From Cinclus cinclus (Eukaryota > Chordata > Aves > Passeriformes > Cinclidae): a stretch of DNA of 64,000 nucleotides. Each line of letters opens with the position of its first letter. The first letter of the stretch is position 1. Below the pieces are notes generated by a model. It was not told where the DNA came from. It saw only the letters and a list, made by a program, of their open reading frames with translations, and searched no databases. Shown here piece by piece: positions 25,870 through 36,735 of the stretch. Location of the stretch: contig NC_085052.1 of assembly GCF_963662255.1 (NCBI RefSeq), forward strand, positions 10,251,807 to 10,315,806. Reading direction: 5' to 3'. A program made the position numbers and the translations under genes.

Positions 25870-26242
25870 GGTTTATTAAGGGATTTCATGCAGCTTCTCC
25901 TGAGGTGTCCGTAGTTTGGAAGGAGAGGAATAAACGAGCCCTAGGAAAGAGGACACAGATCTGACTCCAGGCATGGGACTCACTTTCCCTGTGTGGTCAG
26001 ATGTCCTGATGTGCCTTGGGCTGGCTCTCAGCCCCATGGCAGTGAGGGTGTGGGGTGGCTGTGGGGAGACACCGTGGCTCCGTGCATGACCTGTCCCAGT
26101 TTTGGCCCTCTGGATGTCTTGGACCTGCATTTTCCCCACTAGATGTCTGTGTGTCCTCTCCTCCAGCTGCAGCTGAGGAAGTCTTGCCAAGCACCCCTTT
26201 CCCCTTGGTTTTGAAGGAAAACAAGTTCAAAACACTACTCCC
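25870..26242. other. GC-richer block next to long poly-T
   Basis: G/C-enriched segment with a 104-codon - strand frame (25876-26190) and other overlapping frames. On the - strand an AATAAA lies at 25872-25877, overlapping the stop of that frame. The translation is not recognised and no splice structure is clear, so no gene is called. Confidence 0.4.
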
Positions 26243-26247
26243 TTTTT

Positions 26248-26283
<36 letters not shown>
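26243..26283. repeat. poly-T tract, 34 uninterrupted T
   Basis: Six T, one C, then 34 consecutive T. It is the longest homopolymer in the window. The adjacent + frame (26055-26405) reads it as a phenylalanine run and is therefore spurious. Confidence 0.95.
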
Positions 26284-26284
<1 letters not shown>

Positions 26285-29200
26285 GTGCAGTTCTGCAAGA
26301 CTGGTGTGGTTAAAATCAGCTCTGCATTTTCCAGAATTTCAAAGGAAAGAAACAAAATATATTTCCCCCCTCCACCCCCTCACCCCAAACCATCAGGATG
26401 ACTGACAGCCTTAGCGTTTGCTCAGAAAAAAAACCAAAACCAAATAATTTCAGTTATCTGAAGTGTTAAGACAATGTTTCATGATGGGGACTTTCAAACT
26501 AAATGATTCATATAACCCAGTATTCCTTCATCCCCATTTGTGGAATTTAAAAATAAAACAAAACAGTCAACCTCCTGTTTTTCTGAAGAGACACAAGCAG
26601 CAAAATAACCAAGAACCAAATTCATGGCGGTTTAAAACAGCCATGCTGAAATGCATGTTTCTTCTCACACGAGATCCACAGGACTTTCTGCCGGTAATTC
26701 GAGCCCTTTCTGCGGAGCCCAGGATGCTGTGGTGTGCAGGTTGCCATGAGGGTGCTTTGCTTCTCTTTGCCTGTTGCTCATTGTCCCATGGAAAACCAGA
26801 GGTTAGTCACAGCTCATAGAAGTGGGATCATCCTCAGGCTGTCCCAGAATTGTGTGGCTGGGCCTGTACAGCACACTCACAGACTAAAAAAAATTCAAAC
26901 ATCCAATTTAGACTGTTTTAGGTTTTTAAACTCAGGCTTAGTCAGTGTACATTGAGCAGAAATTTATTTAATTTTTATTTTCAAATGAGATAGGAGTGCA
27001 AAATTTACATGGGTATAACTCCAGGAATATTAATCAAGGAAGAAATTAATATTCTGATTCTTTTTTCTGTATTTCTAATCCAGAAAGAAAATTAATGCAG
27101 GTAGATTTGGTGATTTGTGAACATCTGTCTTTTAATTACATTGCACTCACGCAACAGATACTGAAATGTTTGGAGGTTTGTTTTTTGTTTTTTTTTTTTA
27201 TATTTAAAAAGCCTTACTGCATTGTGGTGATCTTTTAAAAAGCAGAAATAACCAATTTCATGAAAACTGTAAGTGTGAAAAACCAATGAACTGCAAAGTG
27301 CAATAAATCACTTCTCCAAAGAATATCAGCTATCTCAATTTTGCTCTCTCTTATGCTGGCTGCAATGCTGTGTGCAACTACAGAGCAACAAAGTTATTTC
27401 TTAGGTTCTTTTATTAAGAAGAACAGAATATGACCCACTAGCTAAACAGAAAAATATTGACATTTCTTTTATGATCCAAGGGAAATAATTTGAAAAGTAG
27501 AGTACATGACAGAGGTTATTTTTACATAAAGGTCAGAAATACAGTCAATGAAATTCTCAGCTACTAAAACTTCTGAAGTAATACAACTATAATATTTTCT
27601 TTCTGAAAATAGAAGCTGCGATTAAAAAGGAAGTATTTTGGAAAATTAACTCTTAAGGTGTGAGGGATGGTGGAAGAAGTTTCCTGGTTTTACCAAAGAG
27701 CTGAGTGATTAATGAAACAAAATTAATCTCTTGTTAATCAGTGTGAGAACTAAAAACGAATTGCCCAGATTAACTCACAACTCATTTTAAGTGTTGGAAA
27801 TCTGTAGAGATGCTAGTCTGAGAGTAGGTATTTAGAGGAGAGAATTAATCTCTGCTCATATCAATGAGAGTTTTGTCTTACCAAAGGCAGGAAGGACATT
27901 TTAATGTTAAGTGAGTAAAGAAGACACACCTCCCCCACAAGTTCCAGAGGTGGAATTATATGCAGAAAATAACTAGCAAGTGGTTTTGAATAATGAATGC
28001 ATTCAAGAAACTGATGATTCTTAATGGAATTAAGATTTCAACCATGGCATTCATGGGCAAATTGGTGACATCAACATGTGGAGATCAACTGATGTTTGAA
28101 TTTATTAACCACTGTGTTCATCACATATTTCTTTTGGGAAAGATGCTAAAAAACAATGATTGAGAATTTTAGTAAAAGAGAAACAAAAACTAATCCAAAA
28201 TCTGTGTAATTCTCACTCACGTATTTTGATTTTATTGGAATTTGATGGAAGTCCATCAAAATTAAAGTGGTTGAACTGAGCAGATAATAAGGTGCAGCTT
28301 AGTTTTAAATTGTCCATTAGAAATGTCAACGAAAGATTAATATCAAACAGTGCAGTGTGTCACTCAGCAGAGTAGAACCACCATGTATCTTCTGACGCTC
28401 ACACATTATTTTTTGACACATAATTTTCTTTACTGAATCTTTAGTAATCTCCTCTTGCTTCAACCTAAAGGTGCAAATACTTCCCAGATGCTTTCTGCAT
28501 CCATATCCAAAATTTGGTATGAGGAGAATGCAGGTTAGTCCCAGAGTAAGCAAAATCCATGGGATCCACTCAGCAGACAGGCACAGCTCTGTGCTTGGTG
28601 GAAAGAATCACTGTGCCTTCACCTGGGAAATGCACAGGGCAGTCCTCACACCACGCCACGACATCATTTGACAAAAAAGTCAGAACCAGTTTCTAATATC
28701 ATAACTGTTGCAAGGAACCAAGTGATTTTACCCTGGGTTTAGCCACACTGGATGGAGGTGACTCGTTGGACTGGAAGCTGGTGGCTGGTCAGAGAGAATT
28801 CTTGGCCCCTTAGACCCACAGGAGCAAACAGAAGGTAGAATCAAAATTACACTTGCAAAGAGACACACAGATAGTGCTGCAAAGGAAGCCCTTCTTCACC
28901 AGGTAAAAGGAAAATCATTAGCTGGACCATTTGAAGAGGAAGCAGTAGAAAGAAGAATTAGAAGGAAAATTGAGAGCTTTTTTAATTCTAGGAACCAACA
29001 AATCAGGAAAAGCAATGACTTTGGCTAAAACCTCACTCTAGTTTAATGTGCAAGGGAGGCAGTCATTTTTTTTTCAAAGCAATTCATAGTTAACATTGAA
29101 AAAGGGAAACAGATGGCAATCAATAACCCTGGGAAATTGTGACGTGCAAAAAAAGTAACAGGAGGCTACAAATATTAGAGAAAAATCCATGCTTGTAAGT

Positions 29201-31877
29201 CATACAGCATATTTCCTTGTCAGTTATATTAGGTATGAAAATCCCTGCAAAAGATATTACTCTTGTTGATAGAGAGAGATAATGAAATGCTTTTTGGTGC
29301 AGAGAAGGCCAAATTTTTTCAAAGACAACTTTTGTCTGGTAGCTGGGAAAATGCAAGTGATGAGCTTATCACACAAAGATGAAGAACTTTCCAATCCATG
29401 AATAAAATGAGGATGTTAGGCAATTTCTTTTAGAGAATGTTTTCTATCTGATAACAGAGTCTAGGAGTTGAAAAAAAGAAGAGAAAATATTAGAGAAGCA
29501 TCTGTCTACCTGATCTTAGTGTGTAATTAACTTTTGATGGCTAGGGAAAGTGCAGAAGGTAAAGACAGTGCTAATGTTGGACTGATATTAAAAAAAAAAA
29601 TCAAAAAACCCAAATATGATGAGCTGTTAGCTGAAATGAAATAGCAGCTAAACTAACGACTTATGGCTACACAGGTACATTGGTGGAAGGGCTATGCTAC
29701 ATTTTCAGGCAATAAATATTGAAAAGACATTAATATAGCAGCCCACAATTAAAGTAGATTTTTGCTGAACTTTAGGGAGTTCATGATGGCATGATAAGAA
29801 ATTATCTTGAAGTGAAAGAATCAGGGAATAAAATATAGCATTCTCTTATTGAGTACCATGAATAGAAATACTTGCAAGTGGGTGAGAAGTGTGATAACAA
29901 AGATGCTGCTTCATCACCCCAGACAAAGGTTAAGCAAGAACCAACATTGGAAAGTTTGAAGAAAACTTTAGAGAATGCAAAGCATATTTTATTTAGACAA
30001 GAATATTGATGGTTTCAAATACTGAAAGTTATGATTGGTGCATCAGCATCCCGACTTGGAAATGTGCAGTGAATTGTTTTATAAAAGAAGAGCAGAAAAG
30101 TTCGTGCGCTGCATGAATTTCAGCAAGATGGATACAAGCTGCAGCTGATTGAAAGCTTTATCTGCTCACTTCCCTGTGTTTCTGAGTAGGTGGAAATTTT
30201 TTCGTGCTTTTTATAAACTGCATTCACATGGAGAAAAAAAAAATAGGAGATATTAAGAACCTCTTTTGCCTGAAGGAGAGATGCACCACAAGAAGCAAAA
30301 GCTGAAGTTGAATTAAGACTCAAAAGAAGCTTTTCAGAATGCATGGTAATGGTGATTAACTACTGGAACAAAGTACAAGGAAAGGGATAGAGACAAAGTC
30401 TCTTCAGATTTTACAGCAAAGTCAGAGAGCTTTTACAGCAGACAAGCTTTAATCTGAGACAAAGAATGCTTTAGTTAAACACAAGTTATTGGACTCAGGG
30501 CTGGATAATTGGGTGGCCTGAGATATTTCAATAAGAAAACAGAGATCTCTTTTGATCTTATTCTTGTGAATCTGTAAGTTGGATTCTATGTGCTTCCTAT
30601 TGCAGAATGTCACCAATTTACTGCTATACTGAAACCTGTAAGACATATTTTTAAAAAATTAATTTTCAGTCAAGGTTTTTTTTTTTTTATTTAGGAAAAC
30701 TTCATAAAATAGAAACTAGTTAAGAACTTGCTTTTTCTAGAATTTATCAGCTTATTGTAAACTTCTTGTCATCAGTCCTTGTTAGACTGTCCTCTGGCAA
30801 GTAAAACATGTGTTTATTATCCAGAAACATTCCTCGTGCTCCTCTGGAAGTATTTTGTCACTTTTGCACTTCCCTTGTTCACAATTTTGGTGCATATTAA
30901 TGGACATTCAAGTTGCAAAATATAACTTCTCAATGGGACCAGGTATTTTATCAGAGTATAGGTAGCAAAAATAATTTCAAGGGAAGCAATCTGGGAGTGA
31001 ATCCAAGGTGAAGGATATAGGTTTATTCCTGTATTGAAAGCTTTGCATAATGGGAAAATTTCCTATTGTTTAGGAAAAAAAAGATGAAGGCTTTGAAATG
31101 TGTTAATTCTGTCCCCACTGAGACATACAGCAGGGCTCCCGTGTAAATGAAAGGGGCATTGCTGGAGCAGGACACATCACAGCTTTGTATTCCAAGCTAA
31201 AATATCATCCTCCCTTTTTTCACTTGCTTGGTGTCTTGTGTTCTCATTTACAGGAATGCAGAGTGCAGTGTAGGTACAAAACAACCTTAAGTCAGATTTT
31301 TCCATTCTTTTATATCAGCTTTAGCATCTGGCAACCTATTTATATTAGCTTTACATAGCACAAATGAGTGTGTTTATGCAACAGAAACTGCAGAGGTGCT
31401 CCCAATAAGCTTTTACTTCTTTAAAAAAGATCATAGAATTCTCCTTAATATTATCCAGGTATGTTGAATTGCCTCCTTGATGTGTTTTGCTGTAGAAAAT
31501 ATACAATGTAGTGGTTTCTATTATCTGTTGATGTAAAACAAAGTGATTGACTCTGCATCCTACACTCAGTACTGTATTCAGGTAGAGCTCATCTTCATCT
31601 CTTGTGACTTCACATCACCTCTATAGAATTTAGTGAATCCAGAAGTAGCATGATCTAGTCCTCTTCTTGGAACTAGGTTCCTTATGACCTCAGATATTTG
31701 GTATATTTACAGTTGTAAATATTTCGATATTCCAGACATTTAGTCTATATTTAAAAGACCATGAGGCAAAACAATTGTGCAATGTGCTATCATGAAGTTG
31801 CCCTCACTCTCATAGCCCACCCATCAGCTTACTATATGCTTGATCAGTTTCTTAAGAATGATGAATAGTGTTAAAAT
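26284..31877. other. non-coding, no gene seen
   Basis: About 5.6 kb of mostly AT-rich unique DNA. The 118-codon + frame at 26463-26819 is unrecognised; elsewhere frames are below 80 codons. Homopolymers: T/G tract about 27179-27199, A11 at 29590-29600, T13 at 30676-30688. No repeat family identified. Confidence 0.5.
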
Positions 31878-32497
31878 TTGCCATATTCCTTTCTGCCAGA
31901 TGCTCTGAAAAGCCTGTTAAAAGTCTATAAAACAAGCAAAATAAGTTCAGTTACGCTGTGCACTTCTCGAGCACTGATGCTAGCACAAAAATTGATTGAT
32001 TGTGCTTTGTGCTGGTCTGAATCCAGCTTGTTCACCTGCAAAACACTGCTCTCTTGTACTTTTTTTGTTACCCTCAGCAACATTCACGCACAAATCAGGG
32101 AAAGCTTTTCCTGGTACAGGGATTTCTCTGTAAGTCTGGTACTTGCTTGCCTCTTTTCTCCTCTGTGTGCTAATCCCATTAAAAGATTCCCTCCTTGCCT
32201 TAGCGGCATGTCCCCCAGCTGCCGGCCACGGTCCTGCTGCTCCTCTGCTGCTTTCCTGTACAAAGCTGGAACTTGTCACCTCCCTCCCGGCACAGGGATG
32301 TGCCTGTAGAGACAGGGATTTGATGGCTCCCTCGGAATTTACCAGGAGCTCTCTGATGCTGGCTGCATCAGTGCACGGCGCTCAGGGCAGTGATGTCGGG
32401 AAATACAAGGGGAAAGCTCAGTTGAGAGGAATAGCCCCATCTCGGAAATCAAAGTCTTACTGTGGTGGTTGGTAGAAAAATGAAGTATCTGTGTTTT

Positions 32498-32498
<1 letters not shown>
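31878..32498. other. locally CpG-richer block with long ORF, no supported gene
   Basis: CpG, which is rare elsewhere in the window, occurs about ten times between 32085 and 32445. A TATAAAA lies at 31926-31932. A 143-codon + frame (31878-32309) and a 110-codon + frame (32143-32475) overlap in different phases, with a 99-codon - frame opposite. None matches a family I know. The block ends at a 32-base T run. It could be a weak promoter or non-coding exon, or simply GC-rich DNA. Confidence 0.35.

Positions 32499-32531
<33 letters not shown>
32499..32531. repeat. poly-T tract, 32 T
   Basis: A C followed by 32 consecutive T. Frames on the - strand through it (32339-32557 and 32457-32663) contain lysine runs and are artefacts. 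No target-site duplication seen around it. Confidence 0.95.
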
Positions 32532-32532
<1 letters not shown>

Positions 32533-33476
32533 GCAGGAAGGAATGTAAAGAATGCATTTGTCTCAGCTACAATTGCTACAAGATGGAAGACTTGTAAGCA
32601 TGATGAAAATTTTGGGCACAAACTATTTTCAGGAAACATGTAATACAGAATCATTGAACACAAAAGTGGTTTGAGCTAATGTGAAGCTAATGGGAAACCA
32701 AAGGTGGATCCTGCCACAGATGTGTAGATATTATGGACACAACATTTTTGCATCACTGCTGAATGACGAATATCCAAGATATCTGGAGGAAAAGTGAAAG
32801 AGAGATTATGGTGCAGTTGGAGTGCTGGCCATCAGCCACAATGAGAAAACCAAGGTGAAGGACAACAGTCTAACTTTTGGTGAATGAGAGGAATGGAAGC
32901 TGGAAAGGAAAGGAGGAATCCAGTAGTCTAATAATGGGCAACTGAACAAAGTAAAGAGGGAGGAGGGGCTTGAATTAGGATAAGACATGTAGGCATTAGA
33001 AGAACATAAAAATAAATGTAATTGAGTCTATAAGAGAACTGGAGGGGGTGTTCAAATGTAAGATGTTGATAGTGAAAACGTGCAGGCAAAGAGCTGAGTC
33101 CCAGTAAGAAAATCTGCAGGTTTGGTGACAGAAATGTTGTTCTGAAGAGCTTGTGGGGGCCTGAGTGGTCCTGGGGAAGCAGAGGAGAGAAGTGTACCAG
33201 GTGCAAGAGAGTAAACTTTTAAATTTAAAAAGTAATAAACACCCTTTGGAAAAGAGGAAGGGCAATTGAGATTACAAAGAGCCACGGAGCTTCTGCAAGC
33301 AGACTGAACATATGGTGAAGACATAAACAAGGTACTGAGCAAGATTAACCAACGTGAGCAAGTATTGCTTCCAAGAGACATGCCACGTTCCTTGGAGTAG
33401 AAAGCCCTGGAGGTGTTTTGCATGTCTGGGAAAATGTCTTGTGTGTGCCTGGCTGTACAAATAGTAATTCAGCAAA
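32532..33476. other. non-coding, no gene seen
   Basis: Purine-rich on the + strand, so the - strand carries stop-poor pyrimidine-rich frames: 92, 89 and 123 codons in different phases (32928-33423). Their mutual overlap and serine/leucine/phenylalanine bias suggest composition rather than coding. Confidence 0.5.
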
Positions 33477-33615
33477 ATCATGGAATACTTTGGGTTGGAA
33501 GGGACCTTTAAAGGACATCTAGTCAAACCCTGTTGCAATGAGCAGGGACATCTTCAGTTACATCAGGCTGCTCAGAGCCCCGTCCAACCTGATCCTGACT
33601 GTTTCCTGGTGCTTT
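33477..33615 (-). mobile_element. CR1 LINE, 3'-end fragment
   Basis: Reverse-complement orientation: it begins at the degenerate terminus (ATCATGGAATACTTTGGG), then GGTTGGAAGGGACCTTTAAA and GGACATCTAGTC, and continues through GCAGGGACATCTTC, GCTCAGAGCCCCGTCCAACC and a degenerate CTGACTGTTTCC block. This is the standard 3' end of an avian CR1. Only about 140 bp remain, a normal 5' truncation. Translated in the same phase as the copy at 9885-10000, both give a similar EQPD..EDVPA string, supporting a shared origin. The 5' limit is approximate. Confidence 0.92.
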
Positions 33616-36570
33616 CCCAGAGAAGTGTTCCCAGTGTGGGGTGAAGGGCAGTTTTGCACTGCCCTGCTCCCTGTTGGCCTGTGTACTGCAGCATACAGCT
33701 GCTAGTGGATTATTTGGTGTCTCCACCTCAGTTACCACAGCCAAACCCATTTCTCTTGGCACTCCTGCCCTTGCAGGCTGCTGGTTACAGATGTTTTTTC
33801 ATAGCCTTATCCCAAGAATTTATGGTGGTGTCTGTGAGATGAGAGCCTTTGTTGAGGGGAAGAGCTGATGACTCCAGGACAGAAGAACACCTACTGTGGA
33901 AGAGGGACTGGTTTTGGGATGAGATTGAGGGTTTGCCTCAGGCTGGGAGCTGGCATAGGTTCTCTCAAAGGCTGTGGATAAAAGTAACACAGATGCCTTT
34001 CAAACAAGCGAAAAGCAGTTCCCAAGAATCAAAACGTCAGACAGACACTCCTGAACACAATCCCAGTCACTCCCAGACCTCACAAAATTCCTGTGCACAC
34101 CTGTAACAGCGCCAGGGTTGACCTCACTATCAAATAGTCCATGGAGAGTTACTCTTTCCAGCAAGGGAGTGTTGCAGCACAATTTCATTTCCCTTCTCCA
34201 GCCTGAGTGAGGCTGAAGGGTGGTGAAATGCTTGCCAAGGGGGTCAGCAGCTTTCTGAAGACTGCAGGTAAAATGCTGTATCTTCGGCACATGCTTTAAT
34301 AAAGAATGGAAGGCCATTATATCAGTTTGGATGGTATGGGAACCTTATTGATGGCTTGAATATATTTGGTTATGGGCAGAATTCAGACAATCTTCCCTTT
34401 TTCTTCTTCTGTCTCTGTCACTTGCACGGAGATGCAAAACTCACAAGATTGAAAATTATTTTGTCTGCAAAAATGTGTTTATATTTCTGTACCCTCACAT
34501 TCATAAGTTTTCCCAAGAATTGAAAAAAATTCAAGTTACATGCAGCAGTCACTGGGGACATTTTCAAGCTGTTAGTTAAGCAGAGGCTTGAGTTCTGTCA
34601 AGAGCAATCTATATGTTAAGCCTCTGGCATAATTTCTGCTCCAAATGAGAAATGCCCTTGAAGACCAAGGTTTAAGGTCAAAAGTACTGCTGCTTATACC
34701 TGATCTCAATCCTCCAGTGGTTTTGTCCTGTTGAGAAGCAGGGTATGAGAGAACCCTTGTGAGTTCTTCAGTTCTCCCGTGTCTTTCAGAGTGTCATTCC
34801 TAAGGTACCCCCTTGGTGGGTGCTGCCTCTGGGGGCTTTTCCAGGTGGTTGTTCCCAGCAGTCCCAGGTCACTCTGCTATGAGCAGTTTCATGTGATTGC
34901 CTTGGCCCAAATACCCAGTGAGACTCAGTTATTTTTTAGCTAAGCAGTCCTTTTTTCAGGAATTTTCTGTCTGCATCTGCTTATCATGTACTTTATAAAG
35001 AAATTATGCAAGCATACTGATTATAGAAAGACAATAAATACGTAACTGTAGTATATGATATATATACTATGTAGATAATTAAAAATTACAATAACAAATA
35101 GTTGTATCATTCCCTGTTCTCCCTCAGGCATTCTGTTCACCACAGAGCTGCATTCTCCTCCCAAAAAACAGAGCTAGTCCTTCATCTTTCAATAATGGAT
35201 ACTTGCTGACAGGTAAAAGAGGATTTTGGTTTTATCTAGATAGTGTGAGGTATACAGCACAGAAAAGGAATCAGAGATTGATACCTGTACAAAGGCATTA
35301 TAAAAGGAAGAAAAGCAGGGCAATTATCCAGGATAAATATGTCACACACCCATGCCAGAGAAGGTGGATGTAAGCACACCATGAAAGATCCATCTAATAA
35401 GAACTTCAAACTCTCAGTTCTGGGGCAAAAATTACCTTGAATAAGAATGAAATGGATAAAGGAATGGATCATTGGTGCTTGTGATGAGAGACTGTTGTTG
35501 CAGAAAGCCTCCATCTAGATCAAAATGACATTATGATTTGTGCTGTCTTTCTTACAGTGTTCTCAGTAAATTTTTAGCTAAATGCAGGAAAACAAACCCT
35601 TCCATTTGTCACCAGGCCACGAACTTGTCCCCATGGCTGTGAGTACTGCAGAATTATTTTCAGTGCAACTTTTCTGGGGCCATGGGTTGGGCATTTTCTT
35701 TATATATTTTTGTGGTTAAGGAGTTCTAAACAGAGAAGGATTGGATTGCTTTGCTTTTGTCGGGGAATTGGATATGGAGTTAATGCCTAATCACACTTAG
35801 GAATTTGATACTCCTCAGTAATCAGTCTCCTGCTAATTGATGAAGACCTAATCCATCAGTCATTTTAAATCACTTTACATTCACATTAAAAGATAAAATT
35901 AAAAAAAAAATTAAGTAGATTTTACCTAATATATGACATTTCTCAGTGTCACGAGCTGGTATCTATCAAATAAAATGCTAGAAAAATATCACTTCTAGAT
36001 TTTTTTTCTATACGTAGCCAACAACAAATTATGGGCATATTCTTATGTCTGGCTTTTTGTAAGCCTGGATGATCAGAGATACCATGATGCAAAGCTGGAG
36101 GTTGGATCTGAAACCTTTGGAGGAATGTTAGAACTGATATTCTGCTTCCATCAACATTAACCAACATCCTGAAAGATTCAGCAGATAGTACAAAACTAGG
36201 GTTTGTACCTGCATCTTTCAGGAGTCTGTCCCAGTTCTGGCCTCTGTGTTGTGAGCATCCTTAAAAGATACATCAAACAGCACAACATGAGTTCAGAGGA
36301 CTTTGCTTGTAACTGCAATGAATCTGAAATGTACTGATGAAAGATTTATTAATGTCATGCAAGGTAGAGTGTCCTTCTGTTAGCAGAGACCTTCTGAACG
36401 CTGAGTGAACAGGTCATCAAAGAGAAATCAGCGCGGTAATTGGAACAGCATTCTTGAGCCTAATTGCAGCAGAGGTTAAATCGGTGTCTGAGCAGAGTGC
36501 TGGGAAATGCCAAGGACACCAATGAAGCAGTAGGAATAGAGTCCACACCTCCCTTTCTGCTGCTGTGGGG
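33616..36570. other. non-coding, no gene seen
   Basis: The first 700 bp is GC-richer with a 105-codon - frame (34000-34317) and shorter + frames, none recognised. The remainder is AT-rich unique DNA with a small inverted repeat TAGTATAT/ATATACTA at 35049-35069. Confidence 0.5.
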
Positions 36571-36735
36571 AGCAGGGATGTGGGGAACAGGGATGTGGGG
36601 AGCAGGGATGTGGGGAACAGGGATGTGGGGAGCACAGATGTGGGGAGCAGGGATGTGGGGAGCACGGATGTGGGGAGCACGGATGTGGGGAGCAGGGATG
36701 TGGGGAGCACAGATGTGGGGAACAGGGATGTGGGG
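36571..36735. repeat. 15-bp G-rich minisatellite, 11 copies
   Basis: Eleven exact-length units of consensus AGCAGGGATGTGGGG. Four variants differ only in the first seven bases: A = AGCAGGG, B = AACAGGG, C = AGCACAG, D = AGCACGG. The order is A B A B C A D D A C B. Every unit keeps ATGTGGGG. A partial unit (TGTGGGG) precedes the array. Because 15 is divisible by three, the array is open in several frames on both strands and yields five-residue repeat peptides that are not evidence of coding. In the first four units G runs are spaced by four bases, a canonical G-quadruplex pattern. Confidence 0.97.

Noticed and set aside
26055..26405. 116-codon + frame with a phenylalanine run
   Set aside because: It crosses the 34-T tract, and without it the flanking translations are short and unfamiliar.
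32339..32663. Minus-strand frames with long lysine runs
   Set aside because: The runs come from the 32-base T tract read on the other strand; both frames are homopolymer artefacts.
33052..33423. 123-codon minus-strand frame
   Set aside because: Purine-skewed + strand leaves the - strand poor in stops; three overlapping phases are open at once.
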